Source of the DNA: Isosphaeraceae bacterium
Lineage (GTDB): Bacteria; Planctomycetota; Planctomycetia; Isosphaerales; Isosphaeraceae
Assembly (NCBI GenBank): GCA_025356475.1
Contig: JANXSX010000123.1
Location: 1-32,231 of the forward strand
DNA length: 32,231 nucleotides
Reading direction: 5' to 3'
Positions 23,562-32,231 of this stretch are shown piece by piece; the first letter of the stretch is position 1, and the number at the start of each line of letters is the position of its first letter. The position numbers were made by a program, and so were the translations under genes. The notes under the pieces were generated by a model. That model was not told the origin of the DNA and ran no database searches. It saw nothing but the letters and a program-made list of their open reading frames with translations.

Positions 23562-24083
23562 CTAGAAGGCTCTGGTACTGAGGCTGTGGTCGGCCCGAAC
23601 GGATCGGCGGCAAGCGTTGCGACCCTGGCTCCCGTCTAGGACCCCGGAGTAGACATTGAACAACGCGATCTTTCCTGGTGAGTACTCCTCTTGACCACCA
23701 CCGAGAGTGTTGTCGAGGAACAAATTGATCGTGTTGGTCGCCGACGTGATGTCCATTATTGTGGTCGTCGTCGAGAGTTTGGCCGACCCATCCAGGTAGG
23801 CCACAGTTGAATTGATACCTGGAGCGACCGTCAAAACGAAGTGGTGATAGACCGACGTCGTGAAGGCCGAATTGCCGCTAAAACCTGGAAAGATGTCTAA
23901 GTTGTTTGAAGGATCAACGTAGAAGCCATCGTCAGTTGTCCGGTCGGCGACGTCGGACGTTTCCGACAAAAGTCCCGAGTGGCAATCTAGAGGAAATAGG
24001 TAGAATGCGGACGATTGGCTATAACTCACTGTCCACAATGGCTTTACGAGGCCAAGAGTATCGATTTTCCCATTAATCTTGTC
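23562..24083 (-). pseudogene. Fragment of a LamG/concanavalin-like secreted protein
   Basis: The open frame (from the stop at 24084-24086) reads like the C-terminal half of a LamG-type beta-sandwich: GKIDTLGLVKPLW, then VYHHFVLTVAPG and STVAYLDGSA, then TNTINLFLDNTLGGGQEEYSPGKIALFNVYSGVLDGSQ. In planctomycete secreted proteins this fold is often followed by a PEP-CTERM anchor. Here the end diverges into RRSVRADHSL, with no anchor, and there is no ATG or signal peptide at the front (only TTG). It is likely a remnant with a shifted 3' end. Confidence 0.5.
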
Positions 24084-24086
24084 CTA

Positions 24087-24416
24087 TGAATATGGACAGG
24101 CGTTCAATTTTGTCGGTGACGTCTGGTGTTAGGAAACGCTGTAAAGACCTAGCGTGGATCAAAAGAATTTGTGACTGTTGAAAAAAAGGGCGTTGTCTTT
24201 CTGCAACATTCTGCACGTCCCTTCTCAAGTTGTCGCAATCTGGGGCCGATACCATTCGATACGGCACCTGGGACTGCACACAACGTCCGTAACCGCGCTG
24301 ATGGTCGGTCAGTCAAAACGTCTTAGGAGTGATGGGCAGGGGGAGTTCCCAGCCTTATTCCTTATGGCGTGGCCGAGTTCCACTAGCAGGTCCTCCCAGG
24401 AGGAGAAACAGACACC
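24087..24416. other. Intergenic region before the thioredoxin-like lipoprotein
   Basis: 330 bp without a convincing gene. A frame on the minus strand at 24073-24279 has no motif. A strong ribosome binding site (AGGAGGAG) ends the region, 13 bp before the ATG of the lipoprotein. No good promoter or structured RNA was identified. Confidence 0.4.
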
Positions 24417-26255
24417 ATGCGACACTCGCCCCGACTCTGGATTGGCTTGCTTGCCGTTGCGCTCGCACCTCTGGGCTGTTCGGCGACTGGGATTGGTAAA
24501 CCGTTTGGCTCACCGATGAAGACGGTCGCCTCGGTGGCTGATCAGCCCCTCCCGGCTGTTACCGGCGAGCCCGGCAGTGCGATCGCCGCCGACGATCCAG
24601 AGCCCGAGATCATTGATCGACGCCCCAAGCTCGATGGCAAGATCTCCGGTCGAGTCGTGGACCACCGTGGTGATCCTGCGGAAGGGGTGATTGTGCGGGT
24701 CGCCGATTCGGGTCTCCGGGGGGGCAAGGTGGTGCGTGCGCGAACGGATCGGGCAGGGGGATTCACCTTGCGTGGCCTTCGGCCTGGAACCGATTACACC
24801 GTCATCGCCGAGCTGGAGGACGAGCAGGGGTTAATGACCGGTCGAGTGGCTGCTCAAGCCCCCGAGACCGGGGTTGAGATCGCGCTAGGCGACGACCAAG
24901 AGACTGACCCGATTGAACCGCGATCCGCTCGGGCTACGAGCCAGAAGAAAGTCGCAACCGTTTCGGATCGTGCCAATCAAGAGCGGACTTCGCGATCTCT
25001 CGTGAATGATGATGATATCATGCCTGCTCGAACAGACCGTGACCCCGTCGTTAAGCCTGCACGTCCTTCGGGGGCTTCCGCCAAGAATGCCTGGCGCAGA
25101 GGTGGAGAAGAGTCCGATCCTCCTGCCGCAGCAGCCCCGGTGCGTCAATCGTCGTCACGCTCGGAAGACGACGACGAGAACCCGTTACCTCCAGCGTTGG
25201 AACGATCCCCCCGCATCGAAGAAGCCCCAAAAACCTCCCGACGCATCAAGAAGTCGGAAGCGAACGGGCAGTTGGTCGCAGCCCCCCCGACCGAAGCCGA
25301 GCCCAAGCCAGAACCTCAGGTCTTGGCTGAGGCTCCTGCCGAGAGCGTTGTGGAATCGACTTCGACTCCGGCAGTGGTCGCTGCGGCACCGGTTGTGACT
25401 GCGACGGTCGTCGAAGCGGAATACGATCCCTTCGCACTCGTGAACGAAGCGGATGCGGTCGTCGCACAGGCAACCGATGCGCCCCGACCTCAGCCGCTCG
25501 GTCAGGTTCAGACTTCAGAGCCTCGTCAACTCGGAGTGTCGACCCGTCAGATCCGTCGAGGTCCTTCTGACGCTCAAGTGATCAACAAGGTCTCACTTTC
25601 CAGCGTGAACGCGAGTAATCCGACCTCGACCGAGGAGCTGTTGACCAAGTCACCAGCGTCTCGGCTGCGGCCGGTTGCGCGGAACCAGCGCTATGCGGGA
25701 AGCAAGACCGGCCCTGGTCCTATGGTCGATAAACTTCCGCTCAACGGCGACACCACAGCCGCATGTCGATTCGATCAGAAGCTAGACCGCCTGATTGACT
25801 TCCGCTTGGTCGATCTCCAGGGCCGCCCAACCCGCTATACCGATATCGACTCGGACTTTGTTCTCCTCGACTTCTGGGGCTCTTGGTGCGAGCCCTGCAA
25901 AGAATCCATCCCCCACTTCCTCGAACTTCAAAAACGATTCTCGACCTCCAAGCTCCAGATCATTGGGGTTGCGTGCGAACGTGGTCCGCTTGAAGGCCAA
26001 GCTGTGACTGCCGCCTCTGCGGCACGAAAGCTCAAGATCACTTACCCCGTTCTTGTCACGGACGCGGACAAAGGGTGTCCGTTGCAACAAGCAATGCACG
26101 TCCAAGCGTATCCCACGATGATCCTTCTTGATCGTCAGGGGCGGATCGTCTGGCGAGCCGCCGGTGCCACCGAAGCGAATCTCGCCCGTCTGGACCGAGT
26201 GCTGGCGTCATCGACAGCGGGAGTTGCCGCAAAGGCGACTCAGGCTCGACGTTGA
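24417..26255 (+). CDS. Lipoprotein: carboxypeptidase-regulatory-like domain fused to TlpA-like thioredoxin domain
   Basis: A 612-residue protein with a lipoprotein signal: LAPLGC places the lipidated cysteine at position 21. Residues about 72-160 (DGKISGRVVDHRGDPAEGVIV, then GGFTLRGLRPGTDYTV) are a beta-sandwich of the carboxypeptidase-regulatory or CNA-B type. A 290-residue low-complexity linker (Pro/Ala/Glu/Arg) follows. The C-terminal domain (about 450-595) is TlpA/ResA-like: LLDFWGSWCEPCKESIPHF with the CxxC pair C491/C494, and QAYPTMILLDRQGRIVWR with the cis-Pro. It probably works as a membrane-anchored periplasmic thiol-disulfide protein. Convergent with the folate enzyme gene, 14 bp apart. 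Confidence 0.87.
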   Translation: MRHSPRLWIGLLAVALAPLGCSATGIGKPFGSPMKTVASVADQPLPAVTGEPGSAIAADDPEPEIIDRRPKLDGKISGRVVDHRGDPAEGVIVRVADSGLRGGKVVRARTDRAGGFTLRGLRPGTDYTVIAELEDEQGLMTGRVAAQAPETGVEIALGDDQETDPIEPRSARATSQKKVATVSDRANQERTSRSLVNDDDIMPARTDRDPVVKPARPSGASAKNAWRRGGEESDPPAAAAPVRQSSSRSEDDDENPLPPALERSPRIEEAPKTSRRIKKSEANGQLVAAPPTEAEPKPEPQVLAEAPAESVVESTSTPAVVAAAPVVTATVVEAEYDPFALVNEADAVVAQATDAPRPQPLGQVQTSEPRQLGVSTRQIRRGPSDAQVINKVSLSSVNASNPTSTEELLTKSPASRLRPVARNQRYAGSKTGPGPMVDKLPLNGDTTAACRFDQKLDRLIDFRLVDLQGRPTRYTDIDSDFVLLDFWGSWCEPCKESIPHFLELQKRFSTSKLQIIGVACERGPLEGQAVTAASAARKLKITYPVLVTDADKGCPLQQAMHVQAYPTMILLDRQGRIVWRAAGATEANLARLDRVLASSTAGVAAKATQARR

Positions 26256-26269
26256 ACGATCGCTTCTGA

Positions 26270-27910
26270 TCAGGTAAGCCCCGTGATCTCTCCCGAATCA
26301 GTCAGGTCGATCCGCTCGGCGGCGGGGCGAACGGGGAGCCCTGGCATTCTCACAAGTTCACCCGTGAGTGCGACCAGGAAGCCGGCACCGGCTGCGATCT
26401 CAATGTCGCGTACTGTGATTGTGAAGTCTTTGGGGCGACCGCGAAGCTTCGGATTATCCGACAGTGAGTCTTGCGTCTTGGCCATACAGATCGGCAGATT
26501 TCCATAGCCGAGTCGGCGGGCTTTGCGAATCTTTGCCTCCGCAGTCGGCAGAATCGTGACTCCGTTCGCCCCATACATTGCAGTGGCAATCCGTTCGATC
26601 TTGGCCTCAATGGGCAGGTCTAACGCATAAAGAGAAGTGAATGGGGTCGGATCACCAGCGGTCGCCGCGACGACCTTCTCGGCGAGTTCTTTCGCCCCCT
26701 GGCCCCCCTGGCCGAAGACGTTGGCCGTCGCACAGGGGATATTCCGGGAGGCACAATATTGATGGATCACACCGAGTTCCTCGGTGGTATCGGTCGCGAA
26801 CTGATTGATCGCAACGAGGGTAGGCTTGCCGAAGTGGGCAGCGGCATCAAGGTGTGCGGCCAGGTTCGCCAGGCCACGCTCAACAGCGGCGGGATCGGGC
26901 TTGGTCAAGGCATCAAGGGGAGTCCCCCCATGCATCTTGAGGGCACGGACGGTCGCGACAATCACAATGGCAGCCGGGTTCAGCCCACCGGTGCGGCACT
27001 TGATATCGAAGAACTTCTCGGCCCCCAAGTCGAATGCGAATCCTGCTTCGGTCACCGCGTAATCCGCGTGTGCCAGCGCCATGCGAGTCGCAAGGATTGA
27101 GTTGCACCCGTGGGCAATATTCGCAAATGGTCCTCCGTGAACGAAGGCAGGAGTTCCTTCCAGAGACTGGACCAGGTTCGGCAAGATCGCCTCCGCCAGG
27201 ATCGCGGCCATCGAGCCGACGACGCCGATCTCGTGCGCGACGATTGGCTTGCCCGCCTTATCGTAACCGATCAAAATACGTTCAAGTCGGGACTTCAGAT
27301 CGCGTGGGCTCTCGGCCAAACACAGGATGGCCATAACCTCGCTCGCAGCAGTGATGTCAAACCCGCTTTCACGAGGGACGCCACCGGAGGAGCCGCCTAA
27401 CCCGATGACAATTTTACGGAGTGCCCGATCGTTCATGTCGAGGACCCGCTTCCACGTCACGCTCAGCGGGACGAGCGCTGTGTCGCCGAAGTGGAGTCGG
27501 TTATCGATGGCTGCGGCAAGCAGATTATGCGCAGCGGTGACGGCGTGGAAGTCCCCGGTGAATTGAAGATTAATCTTGTCGGAAGGGGTCAGACGACTGG
27601 CCCCTCCTCCGGTCGCGCCTCCTTTACGCCCGAAGACCGGGCCCATTGATGGTTGCCGGAGTGCGAGAGCCGCGCGCTCACCGATGGCATTGAGACCCTG
27701 AGCAAGGCCAATCGAGACCGTGGTCTTTCCCTCACCCGCAGGCGTGGGTGTGATCGCCGAGACGAGAATTAACTTGCCCGTGGGTCGCTCGGACGCCTCA
27801 ATCGCATCGAGTCGTACCTTGGCTTTGTCATGTCCATAGGGTTCAAGATGCTCGGGGCTGATCCCAAGGTCGGAGGCAACATCGGCGATCGGACGAGGAG
27901 CAATCGACAT
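26270..27910 (-). CDS. fhs: Formate-tetrahydrofolate ligase
   Basis: A 546-residue enzyme that makes 10-formyl-tetrahydrofolate from formate, ATP and tetrahydrofolate. The nucleotide loop is TPTPAGEGKTTVSIGLAQGL (about residues 53-72). GPVFGRKGGATGGG, FTGDFHAVTAAHNLL and HGGPFANIAHGCNS are family signatures. The length is typical. The frame begins with TTG at 27925; the ATG at 27910 (MSIAPRPIADVA) follows GAAGG at 8 bp and is preferred. It lies 98 bp after the S9 peptidase gene on the same strand. Confidence 0.95.
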   Translation of the reverse strand: MSIAPRPIADVASDLGISPEHLEPYGHDKAKVRLDAIEASERPTGKLILVSAITPTPAGEGKTTVSIGLAQGLNAIGERAALALRQPSMGPVFGRKGGATGGGASRLTPSDKINLQFTGDFHAVTAAHNLLAAAIDNRLHFGDTALVPLSVTWKRVLDMNDRALRKIVIGLGGSSGGVPRESGFDITAASEVMAILCLAESPRDLKSRLERILIGYDKAGKPIVAHEIGVVGSMAAILAEAILPNLVQSLEGTPAFVHGGPFANIAHGCNSILATRMALAHADYAVTEAGFAFDLGAEKFFDIKCRTGGLNPAAIVIVATVRALKMHGGTPLDALTKPDPAAVERGLANLAAHLDAAAHFGKPTLVAINQFATDTTEELGVIHQYCASRNIPCATANVFGQGGQGAKELAEKVVAATAGDPTPFTSLYALDLPIEAKIERIATAMYGANGVTILPTAEAKIRKARRLGYGNLPICMAKTQDSLSDNPKLRGRPKDFTITVRDIEIAAGAGFLVALTGELVRMPGLPVRPAAERIDLTDSGEITGLT

Positions 27911-28008
27911 GCGTGGAGCCTTCAACAGGGTCTTGGGGCGGTGGGCTCAGCGTTGCGCAGTGGAGTCCGAGTCACGGAGATCATGCGCGACGCGTTTGTG
28001 TCGTTTTC

Positions 28009-30042
28009 TTACTTCAGATACGTCTTGAGCCAGCCTTGCATTTCGCTCCACCAAACGATTCGGTTTGCCGGCTTGAGGATCCAGTGTCCTTCGTCGGGGA
28101 ACCAGACGTAACGGCTTGGCACTCCCATTCGTTGCATACACGTGAACATCCCTAAACCCTGAGCATCTGGGACCCGGAAGTCGAGTGCCCCGTGGATGAC
28201 GAGAGTTGGGGTCTTAAAGTTTTCGGCGAACTCGCTGGGCGAGAGCTTCTTGTAAAGCGCGTTGTTCTTCCAGGGAGGGCCACCAAACTCCCACTCGGCG
28301 AACCATAGTTCTTCGGTCGTGCCGTACATGCTCGTCAGGTCGAATACACCGGCGTGGCTAATCAGGGCTTTGAATCGGTTGGAGTGGCCGGCGATCCAGT
28401 TGACCATATATCCGCCGTAAGAGCCCCCGGCCGCCGCCATCTTCGACTCATCCAGGAATGGATAAGTCTTCAAAGCAAAATTGAGTCCAGACATCAAGTC
28501 GGTATAGACCTTGCCGTTCCAGTCTTGAGATATCTGATCAGTGAATTTCTGGCCGTAGCCGGTCGAACCTCTGGGGTTGATGGCCACGACCGCGTAGCCA
28601 GGAGCGGCAAACATGGCGTAGTTCCAGCGTGCGACCCACTCGTCGTGCCAGGCACCTTGGGGGCCGCCGTGGATCATGAAGACAACCGGGTACTTCTTGG
28701 TCGGTTCAAAGCCTGGAGGCTTGATCAACCAGCCCGAAACCTTGTCGCCGTTCGCTCCTTGGAACTCGAAGCCTTCAGCCTTGGTCAAATCGAGTCCAGA
28801 GACAAGTTCATCATTGTGGGAAGTGAGAGCTTTTGGTTCCGATCCGTCAGCCTTACTCAGGTAGAGTTCAGCCGGTCGATTTGCGCTGCTTTTGACAAGA
28901 ACAAGGTCGCCCTTTGAGCCAGTGACCGGTTGAACGCCTGTGTTCGCGCCCCCCACGAGCTTGATTTCGTGATCCGTCGTCGCCCCGATCGTGTATCGCG
29001 AGATCGACTGCCCCCCCTGATGATCGATGACACCGATCAGGCTTTCATTACTCTCCCAGGCATAAGATTGGATCGAACGGTCTTGCGACTTGGAAGACAA
29101 GAGGATGCTACCCGTGTCGATGTTTCGGACCTTCAAGACCGACTGGTCGGCCTCGAATCCCCCGCGAGCTTGCGAGACCCAGGCGAACAATTTGCCGTCA
29201 GGTGAGAACGAGGGCTGGGAATCGGCCCCGAGGTTGTCGGCGGTAAGATTCTTGAACTCGCCTCCACCGACCGGGACCGACCAGACGTCATTATTGGTGA
29301 TCCATGCGAAGTCTTTGGTGGCGGGCTCGGCAGTGAACACAAGGGTTTTACCGTCGGGGCTGAACGCATAGTCGTTCGAACCGCCGAACGGGGCAGGGGG
29401 AGTGTTGCTCGTCAGTTTGGGAGTTAAATCCTTTGCCTCCCCCGTAGCGACGTCCACTACAAAGAGATGACTCTTCTTGCCCTCATCCCAGCTCGCCCAG
29501 TGTCGAATCATCAAATGATCATAGACGCGAGCTTTGCTCTTGGATTCTTCTTTTTCTTTATCCTTGTCTGCGGTCTCGGCTGGGGTCTTGCCAGGATAAA
29601 CTTCGGCGACAAACGCGATGTTCTCTCCCTTGGGAGACCAGATCGGCCCCGAGACGTCGATAGGGAGTTTGGTCAGTTGCCGAGCCTCCCCGCCTGCGAT
29701 TTCGATCAACCAGACCTGTGCGGAGCCGCCTCGTGTGCTTGTAAACGAGATCGACTTGCCGTCAGGGCTCCAGCGCGGGTGAGTATCATTGCCGGCAGCC
29801 GTTGTTAGCCGACGCGAGGGCCCTCCCGCGACGGGCACGAGCCAGAGGTCACTCTGAGCCTTACCCGCCTTGGGGTCATACTCGGAGACTTGGTAGACAA
29901 CGAGCTTGCCGTCGGGCGAGACCTGGGGGTCAGCCACCCCTTTGACGGCGAGCAGGTCCTCGACAGTCATCGGGCGTTTGGCGGCATGCGTTGATGTCGT
30001 CATCATCAAAAGGCCCAACAAGCCAATTACCAGTCGAGACAC
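28009..30042 (-). CDS. Secreted S9-family peptidase (dipeptidyl/acylaminoacyl peptidase type)
   Basis: A 677-residue serine peptidase. A signal peptide (SRLVIGLLGLLMM to STHAA) is followed by beta-propeller repeats (SPDGKLVVYQVS, WSPDGKSISFTS, FSPDGKTLVFTA, FSPDGKLFAWVS) and the alpha/beta-hydrolase domain. The catalytic triad is Ser541 (GGSYGGY), Asp621 (HGALDFRVP) and His653 (DEGHW). The frame opens with TTG at 30078, overlapping the transporter stop. The GTG at 30042 has AGGAG 7 bp upstream and gives a proper signal peptide, so it is preferred. It likely cuts dipeptides from peptides outside the cytoplasm, next to a peptide importer. Confidence 0.9.
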   Translation of the reverse strand: MSRLVIGLLGLLMMTTSTHAAKRPMTVEDLLAVKGVADPQVSPDGKLVVYQVSEYDPKAGKAQSDLWLVPVAGGPSRRLTTAAGNDTHPRWSPDGKSISFTSTRGGSAQVWLIEIAGGEARQLTKLPIDVSGPIWSPKGENIAFVAEVYPGKTPAETADKDKEKEESKSKARVYDHLMIRHWASWDEGKKSHLFVVDVATGEAKDLTPKLTSNTPPAPFGGSNDYAFSPDGKTLVFTAEPATKDFAWITNNDVWSVPVGGGEFKNLTADNLGADSQPSFSPDGKLFAWVSQARGGFEADQSVLKVRNIDTGSILLSSKSQDRSIQSYAWESNESLIGVIDHQGGQSISRYTIGATTDHEIKLVGGANTGVQPVTGSKGDLVLVKSSANRPAELYLSKADGSEPKALTSHNDELVSGLDLTKAEGFEFQGANGDKVSGWLIKPPGFEPTKKYPVVFMIHGGPQGAWHDEWVARWNYAMFAAPGYAVVAINPRGSTGYGQKFTDQISQDWNGKVYTDLMSGLNFALKTYPFLDESKMAAAGGSYGGYMVNWIAGHSNRFKALISHAGVFDLTSMYGTTEELWFAEWEFGGPPWKNNALYKKLSPSEFAENFKTPTLVIHGALDFRVPDAQGLGMFTCMQRMGVPSRYVWFPDEGHWILKPANRIVWWSEMQGWLKTYLK

Positions 30043-30074
30043 GGGAGAACTCCTGGAAGGTTGAGCCAAGGTGA

Positions 30075-31604
30075 TCAAAGCCGACCGTGTGACATCTTCT
30101 TGAGCAGGGGAGTGATTACCAACAAGACGATCCCCGGGATCAAGGAAGTTGCGACCAGGAGCGGGAAAAGTTCGACGTTACTACCGTGGAGCAGTGACTC
30201 CAACTTCCCGGCCAGGTAGTTGGCAATGGCAGTGCAAAGAAACCAAATCGCCATCATGAATGAAGCGACCTTGAGCGGAGCAAGGTTGTTCACCAGAGAG
30301 AGACCGATCGGCGAGAGCAGAAGCTCAGCTACCGTTGCCAGAGAATAGAAACCGACCAGCCAGAGGGGGCTCACCATCTCGTCTGTACCGGCGGCACGAT
30401 CGGCGAAGACCATCACCACGAAGCCAAGTCCCAGAATCATCAGGCCGATGCCTTGCTTCGTTGTGGCCGTGAGCCTCACCTTCGTCCAAAGTACCGATAA
30501 AATCGGCGCAAGAGTGAAGATCAGGAGAGGATTGACGGACTGAAACCAAGACGCCGGCAGTTTCTGGCCCATGACATTCAGGTCAGTTCGCTTGTCGGCG
30601 AAGAGCGTCAGAGTTCCCCCTGCCTGTTCAAATCCCATCCAGAAGACTACGGAGAAGCCTGAAACAATTAAGATAACAATGATGCGTTGCCACTCATCGA
30701 AACTGAGGGGAACTCTCGTTTCCTCCGACGCGTCGGCAACCCTTCCTCCACCAATATGACCGAAACCCAGCCAGACGAAGCTTGCGAGTCCGAGAGTCAG
30801 GAGCGTTCGATAGCCGAGCAGCGCGAGGTCAGACGCTTGAGGAATTAAGGCCGCGACCTTGGCAGGGGACCAGAGACCCCGAAGCTGCGGCCAGATCGCG
30901 ACCAGCCCGACAACAAAGCCAATCCCAATCAGAGCGACGACTGCGACATCGATCCAGTCGCGTGGTTTGAGGCGGAACTCGCCTTCTGATCGTCCAGGCG
31001 GGTATCCATGCCTGCCAAGGTGTCCGCCAAACCGGAGGAACATGGCCAGTCCGAAAAGCATCCCGACACCCGCCGCGCCAAACCCGAAATGCCAGCCGTA
31101 GCGTTCACCAAGTGTTCCGCAGACGAGTGGTGCAAAGAACGCTCCCAAATTGATCCCCATATAAAAGATCGTGTACGCACCATCTTTGCGAGGGTCATTC
31201 TGTTCGTAGAGCTGGCCAACCATCGTCGAGATGTTGGGCTTGAAGAAGCCGTTGCCAAGGATGATCAGACCAAGGGCGTAGTTCAGGAGCGGTTCAAACG
31301 CCATCGCGAAGTGGCCCAACGCCATGATAAGGCCACCCACCAAGATCGCCTTTCTCTGCCCCAGGTAGCGGTCAGCGAGATAGCCCCCCAAGAGTGGGGT
31401 CAAGTAGACGAGCCCCGTGTAGGTCGCGTAGACGTCGAGTGCGTCAGCTCGACTGAAGTTCAGGTGCTTCGTGAGGTAGAGCACCAGAAGGGCTCGCATC
31501 CCGTAATAGCTAAAACGCTCCCACATCTCTGCGCCAAAGAGGACATAGAGGCCCTTGGGATGCCCTTCCTGAGTGGGCAAATCGGCCGAGGCGAGACTTG
31601 ACAT
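30075..31604 (-). CDS. POT/PTR-family proton-dependent oligopeptide transporter
   Basis: A 509-residue membrane protein with about 12-14 helices. PTR signatures: AEMWERFSYYGMRALLVLYL near the N-terminus (the ExxER-type proton-coupling motif), and GNGFFKPNISTMVGQLY with DGAYTIFYMGINLGAFFAPL. It imports di- and tripeptides with protons. The frame opens at 31685; the ATG at 31604 (MSSLASADLPTQ) follows AAGGGA. It is directly upstream of the S9 peptidase (32 bp between stop and the preferred start), suggesting co-transcription and joint use of peptides. Confidence 0.93.
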   Translation of the reverse strand: MSSLASADLPTQEGHPKGLYVLFGAEMWERFSYYGMRALLVLYLTKHLNFSRADALDVYATYTGLVYLTPLLGGYLADRYLGQRKAILVGGLIMALGHFAMAFEPLLNYALGLIILGNGFFKPNISTMVGQLYEQNDPRKDGAYTIFYMGINLGAFFAPLVCGTLGERYGWHFGFGAAGVGMLFGLAMFLRFGGHLGRHGYPPGRSEGEFRLKPRDWIDVAVVALIGIGFVVGLVAIWPQLRGLWSPAKVAALIPQASDLALLGYRTLLTLGLASFVWLGFGHIGGGRVADASEETRVPLSFDEWQRIIVILIVSGFSVVFWMGFEQAGGTLTLFADKRTDLNVMGQKLPASWFQSVNPLLIFTLAPILSVLWTKVRLTATTKQGIGLMILGLGFVVMVFADRAAGTDEMVSPLWLVGFYSLATVAELLLSPIGLSLVNNLAPLKVASFMMAIWFLCTAIANYLAGKLESLLHGSNVELFPLLVATSLIPGIVLLVITPLLKKMSHGRL

Positions 31605-31763
31605 GAAGGGTCCCTTGTTGCGTTGGCGAGCGATCGGTGTACAGACGAGATAGCGGGCCGGCACGCCCTGTGGAGCGTCGAGCATGATCCAGACCTGGGA
31701 TGCGGTCCGGGCGAGAAGATCCCTAGATTAACGAAGGACGGTTCCCAGGCCAAGACCCTAATG

Positions 31764-32231
31764 TCAGGGGTTCGCCTCAGCCCCATTCTTCAGCCACTTC
31801 AAGAGATAGGGCATGCTCACGACTGGCCCAGGCTCCGGATAAATCAGTGGTGCTCGGATCAGTTCCAGGTGATTTGCCCGGATCACAACATGATCCAGGA
31901 CGCCATCAAGCTTTGTCCTGGCCACCGCCATACAGCCATCGCCCAACCCCTCGGTCAACTCGTCGAGCCGACCAGCCTGACTCTTCGTCGCCTGTCGAGC
32001 GAGCCCGCCCAGGAGACCTGCTCGACCAACCATGGCAAGTTGGGCTTCAACTTGCCGACGGGCCGTCGCGGTCAAGAAGCCCGCATTCCCGGCCAAAATG
32101 TGGTAACGAACGCCCGACCGACGGGGCCGGGCGTTCAGAGTCGTCAGGTAACGACTGCCGGGTGTGAGGTCGATCGCTGCTTCGCCAAGACCATCGGCGA
32201 GCTTGGCGAGTGGGTTCGACTTCTTCGACCC
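31764..32231 (-). CDS. Alpha/beta-hydrolase (lipase-like), C-terminal part cut by window edge
   Basis: The frame is open from the stop at 31764 to the right edge (about 155 residues). It contains DLTPGSRYLTTLNARP, SGVRYHIMAGNAG, a helical segment, then GDGCMAVARTKLDGV and DHVVIRANHLELIR. The order of a PGS-LN strand, a GDG aspartate and a final NHL histidine matches the end of lipase-type alpha/beta hydrolases, so D in GDG and H in NHL would be two of the triad. The nucleophile lies outside the window. Confidence 0.7.
   Translation of the reverse strand, partial: GSKKSNPLAKLADGLGEAAIDLTPGSRYLTTLNARPRRSGVRYHILAGNAGFLTATARRQVEAQLAMVGRAGLLGGLARQATKSQAGRLDELTEGLGDGCMAVARTKLDGVLDHVVIRANHLELIRAPLIYPEPGPVVSMPYLLKWLKNGAEANP

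Noticed and set aside
30042-30078. TTG start for the S9 peptidase overlapping the transporter stop
   Set aside because: The GTG at 30042 has an AGGAG at proper spacing and yields a normal signal peptide.
1-32231. CRISPR array, rRNA or tRNA genes
   Set aside because: No regularly spaced repeats, no cas genes, and no foldable tRNA or rRNA signature were found on either strand.

Overview
The window looks like a chromosomal segment of a planctomycete. This is inferred from moderately high GC, many secreted proteins with no clear relatives, a sigma factor carrying extra N-terminal helix-turn-helix modules, a DisA_N-related protein, and the mix of LamG, RHS and IS630 remnants. An Isosphaeraceae-type genome would fit, but I have no marker gene that proves it.

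Layout. (1) 1-1.9 kb: the last codons of a gene cut by the window edge, then an IS630-family element whose transposase is split by a probable -1 frameshift at an A8 run. (2) 1.9-6.2 kb, plus strand: secreted trypsin-like protease, Bax inhibitor-1 membrane protein, unknown membrane protein, and a protein ending in a degenerate diadenylate-cyclase-like domain. (3) 6.25-7.93 kb, minus strand: a sigma-70 family factor with regions 2 and 4 but no visible region 3. A shared hairpin terminator separates it from the previous gene. (4) 8.6-11.65 kb: two tandem secreted proteins of similar architecture, then a convergent small membrane protein. (5) 12.2-14.5 kb: an eroded accessory patch. It holds a MITE-like inverted-repeat element, a translationally coupled pair of unknown genes, a fragment resembling the start of TIR-like or nucleotide-binding effectors, an HNH/AP2-type endonuclease relic full of TAG codons, a group II intron relic, and the 3' part of an RHS gene cut off by a hairpin. 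(6) 14.5-17.1 kb, minus strand: housekeeping run ispF-cysS-ruvC. (7) 17.5-20.5 kb, plus strand: csrA, a Tat-type aldo/keto reductase with a C-terminal cysteine cluster, a small RTX-repeat protein, and a cupin. (8) 20.6-22.5 kb, minus strand: a transketolase split into N- and C-terminal subunits. (9) 22.7-26.3 kb: SirB1-type protein, LamG fragment, and a lipoprotein fusing a carboxypeptidase-regulatory-like domain to a TlpA-like thioredoxin domain. (10) 26.3-32.2 kb, minus strand: formate-tetrahydrofolate ligase, S9 peptidase, POT peptide transporter, and the end of an alpha/beta hydrolase.

Functional links. The POT transporter and the secreted S9 peptidase are adjacent and could form a peptide-scavenging unit. 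ispF, cysS and ruvC are an ordinary housekeeping cluster. The secreted protease, tandem secreted proteins, RTX protein and thioredoxin lipoprotein point to substantial envelope biology. No intact defence system, CRISPR array, tRNA or rRNA was found. The most unusual items are the sigma factor without region 3, the neighbouring DisA_N-like protein with a changed RHR motif, the MITE-like element, and the layered relics at 13.2-14.3 kb.
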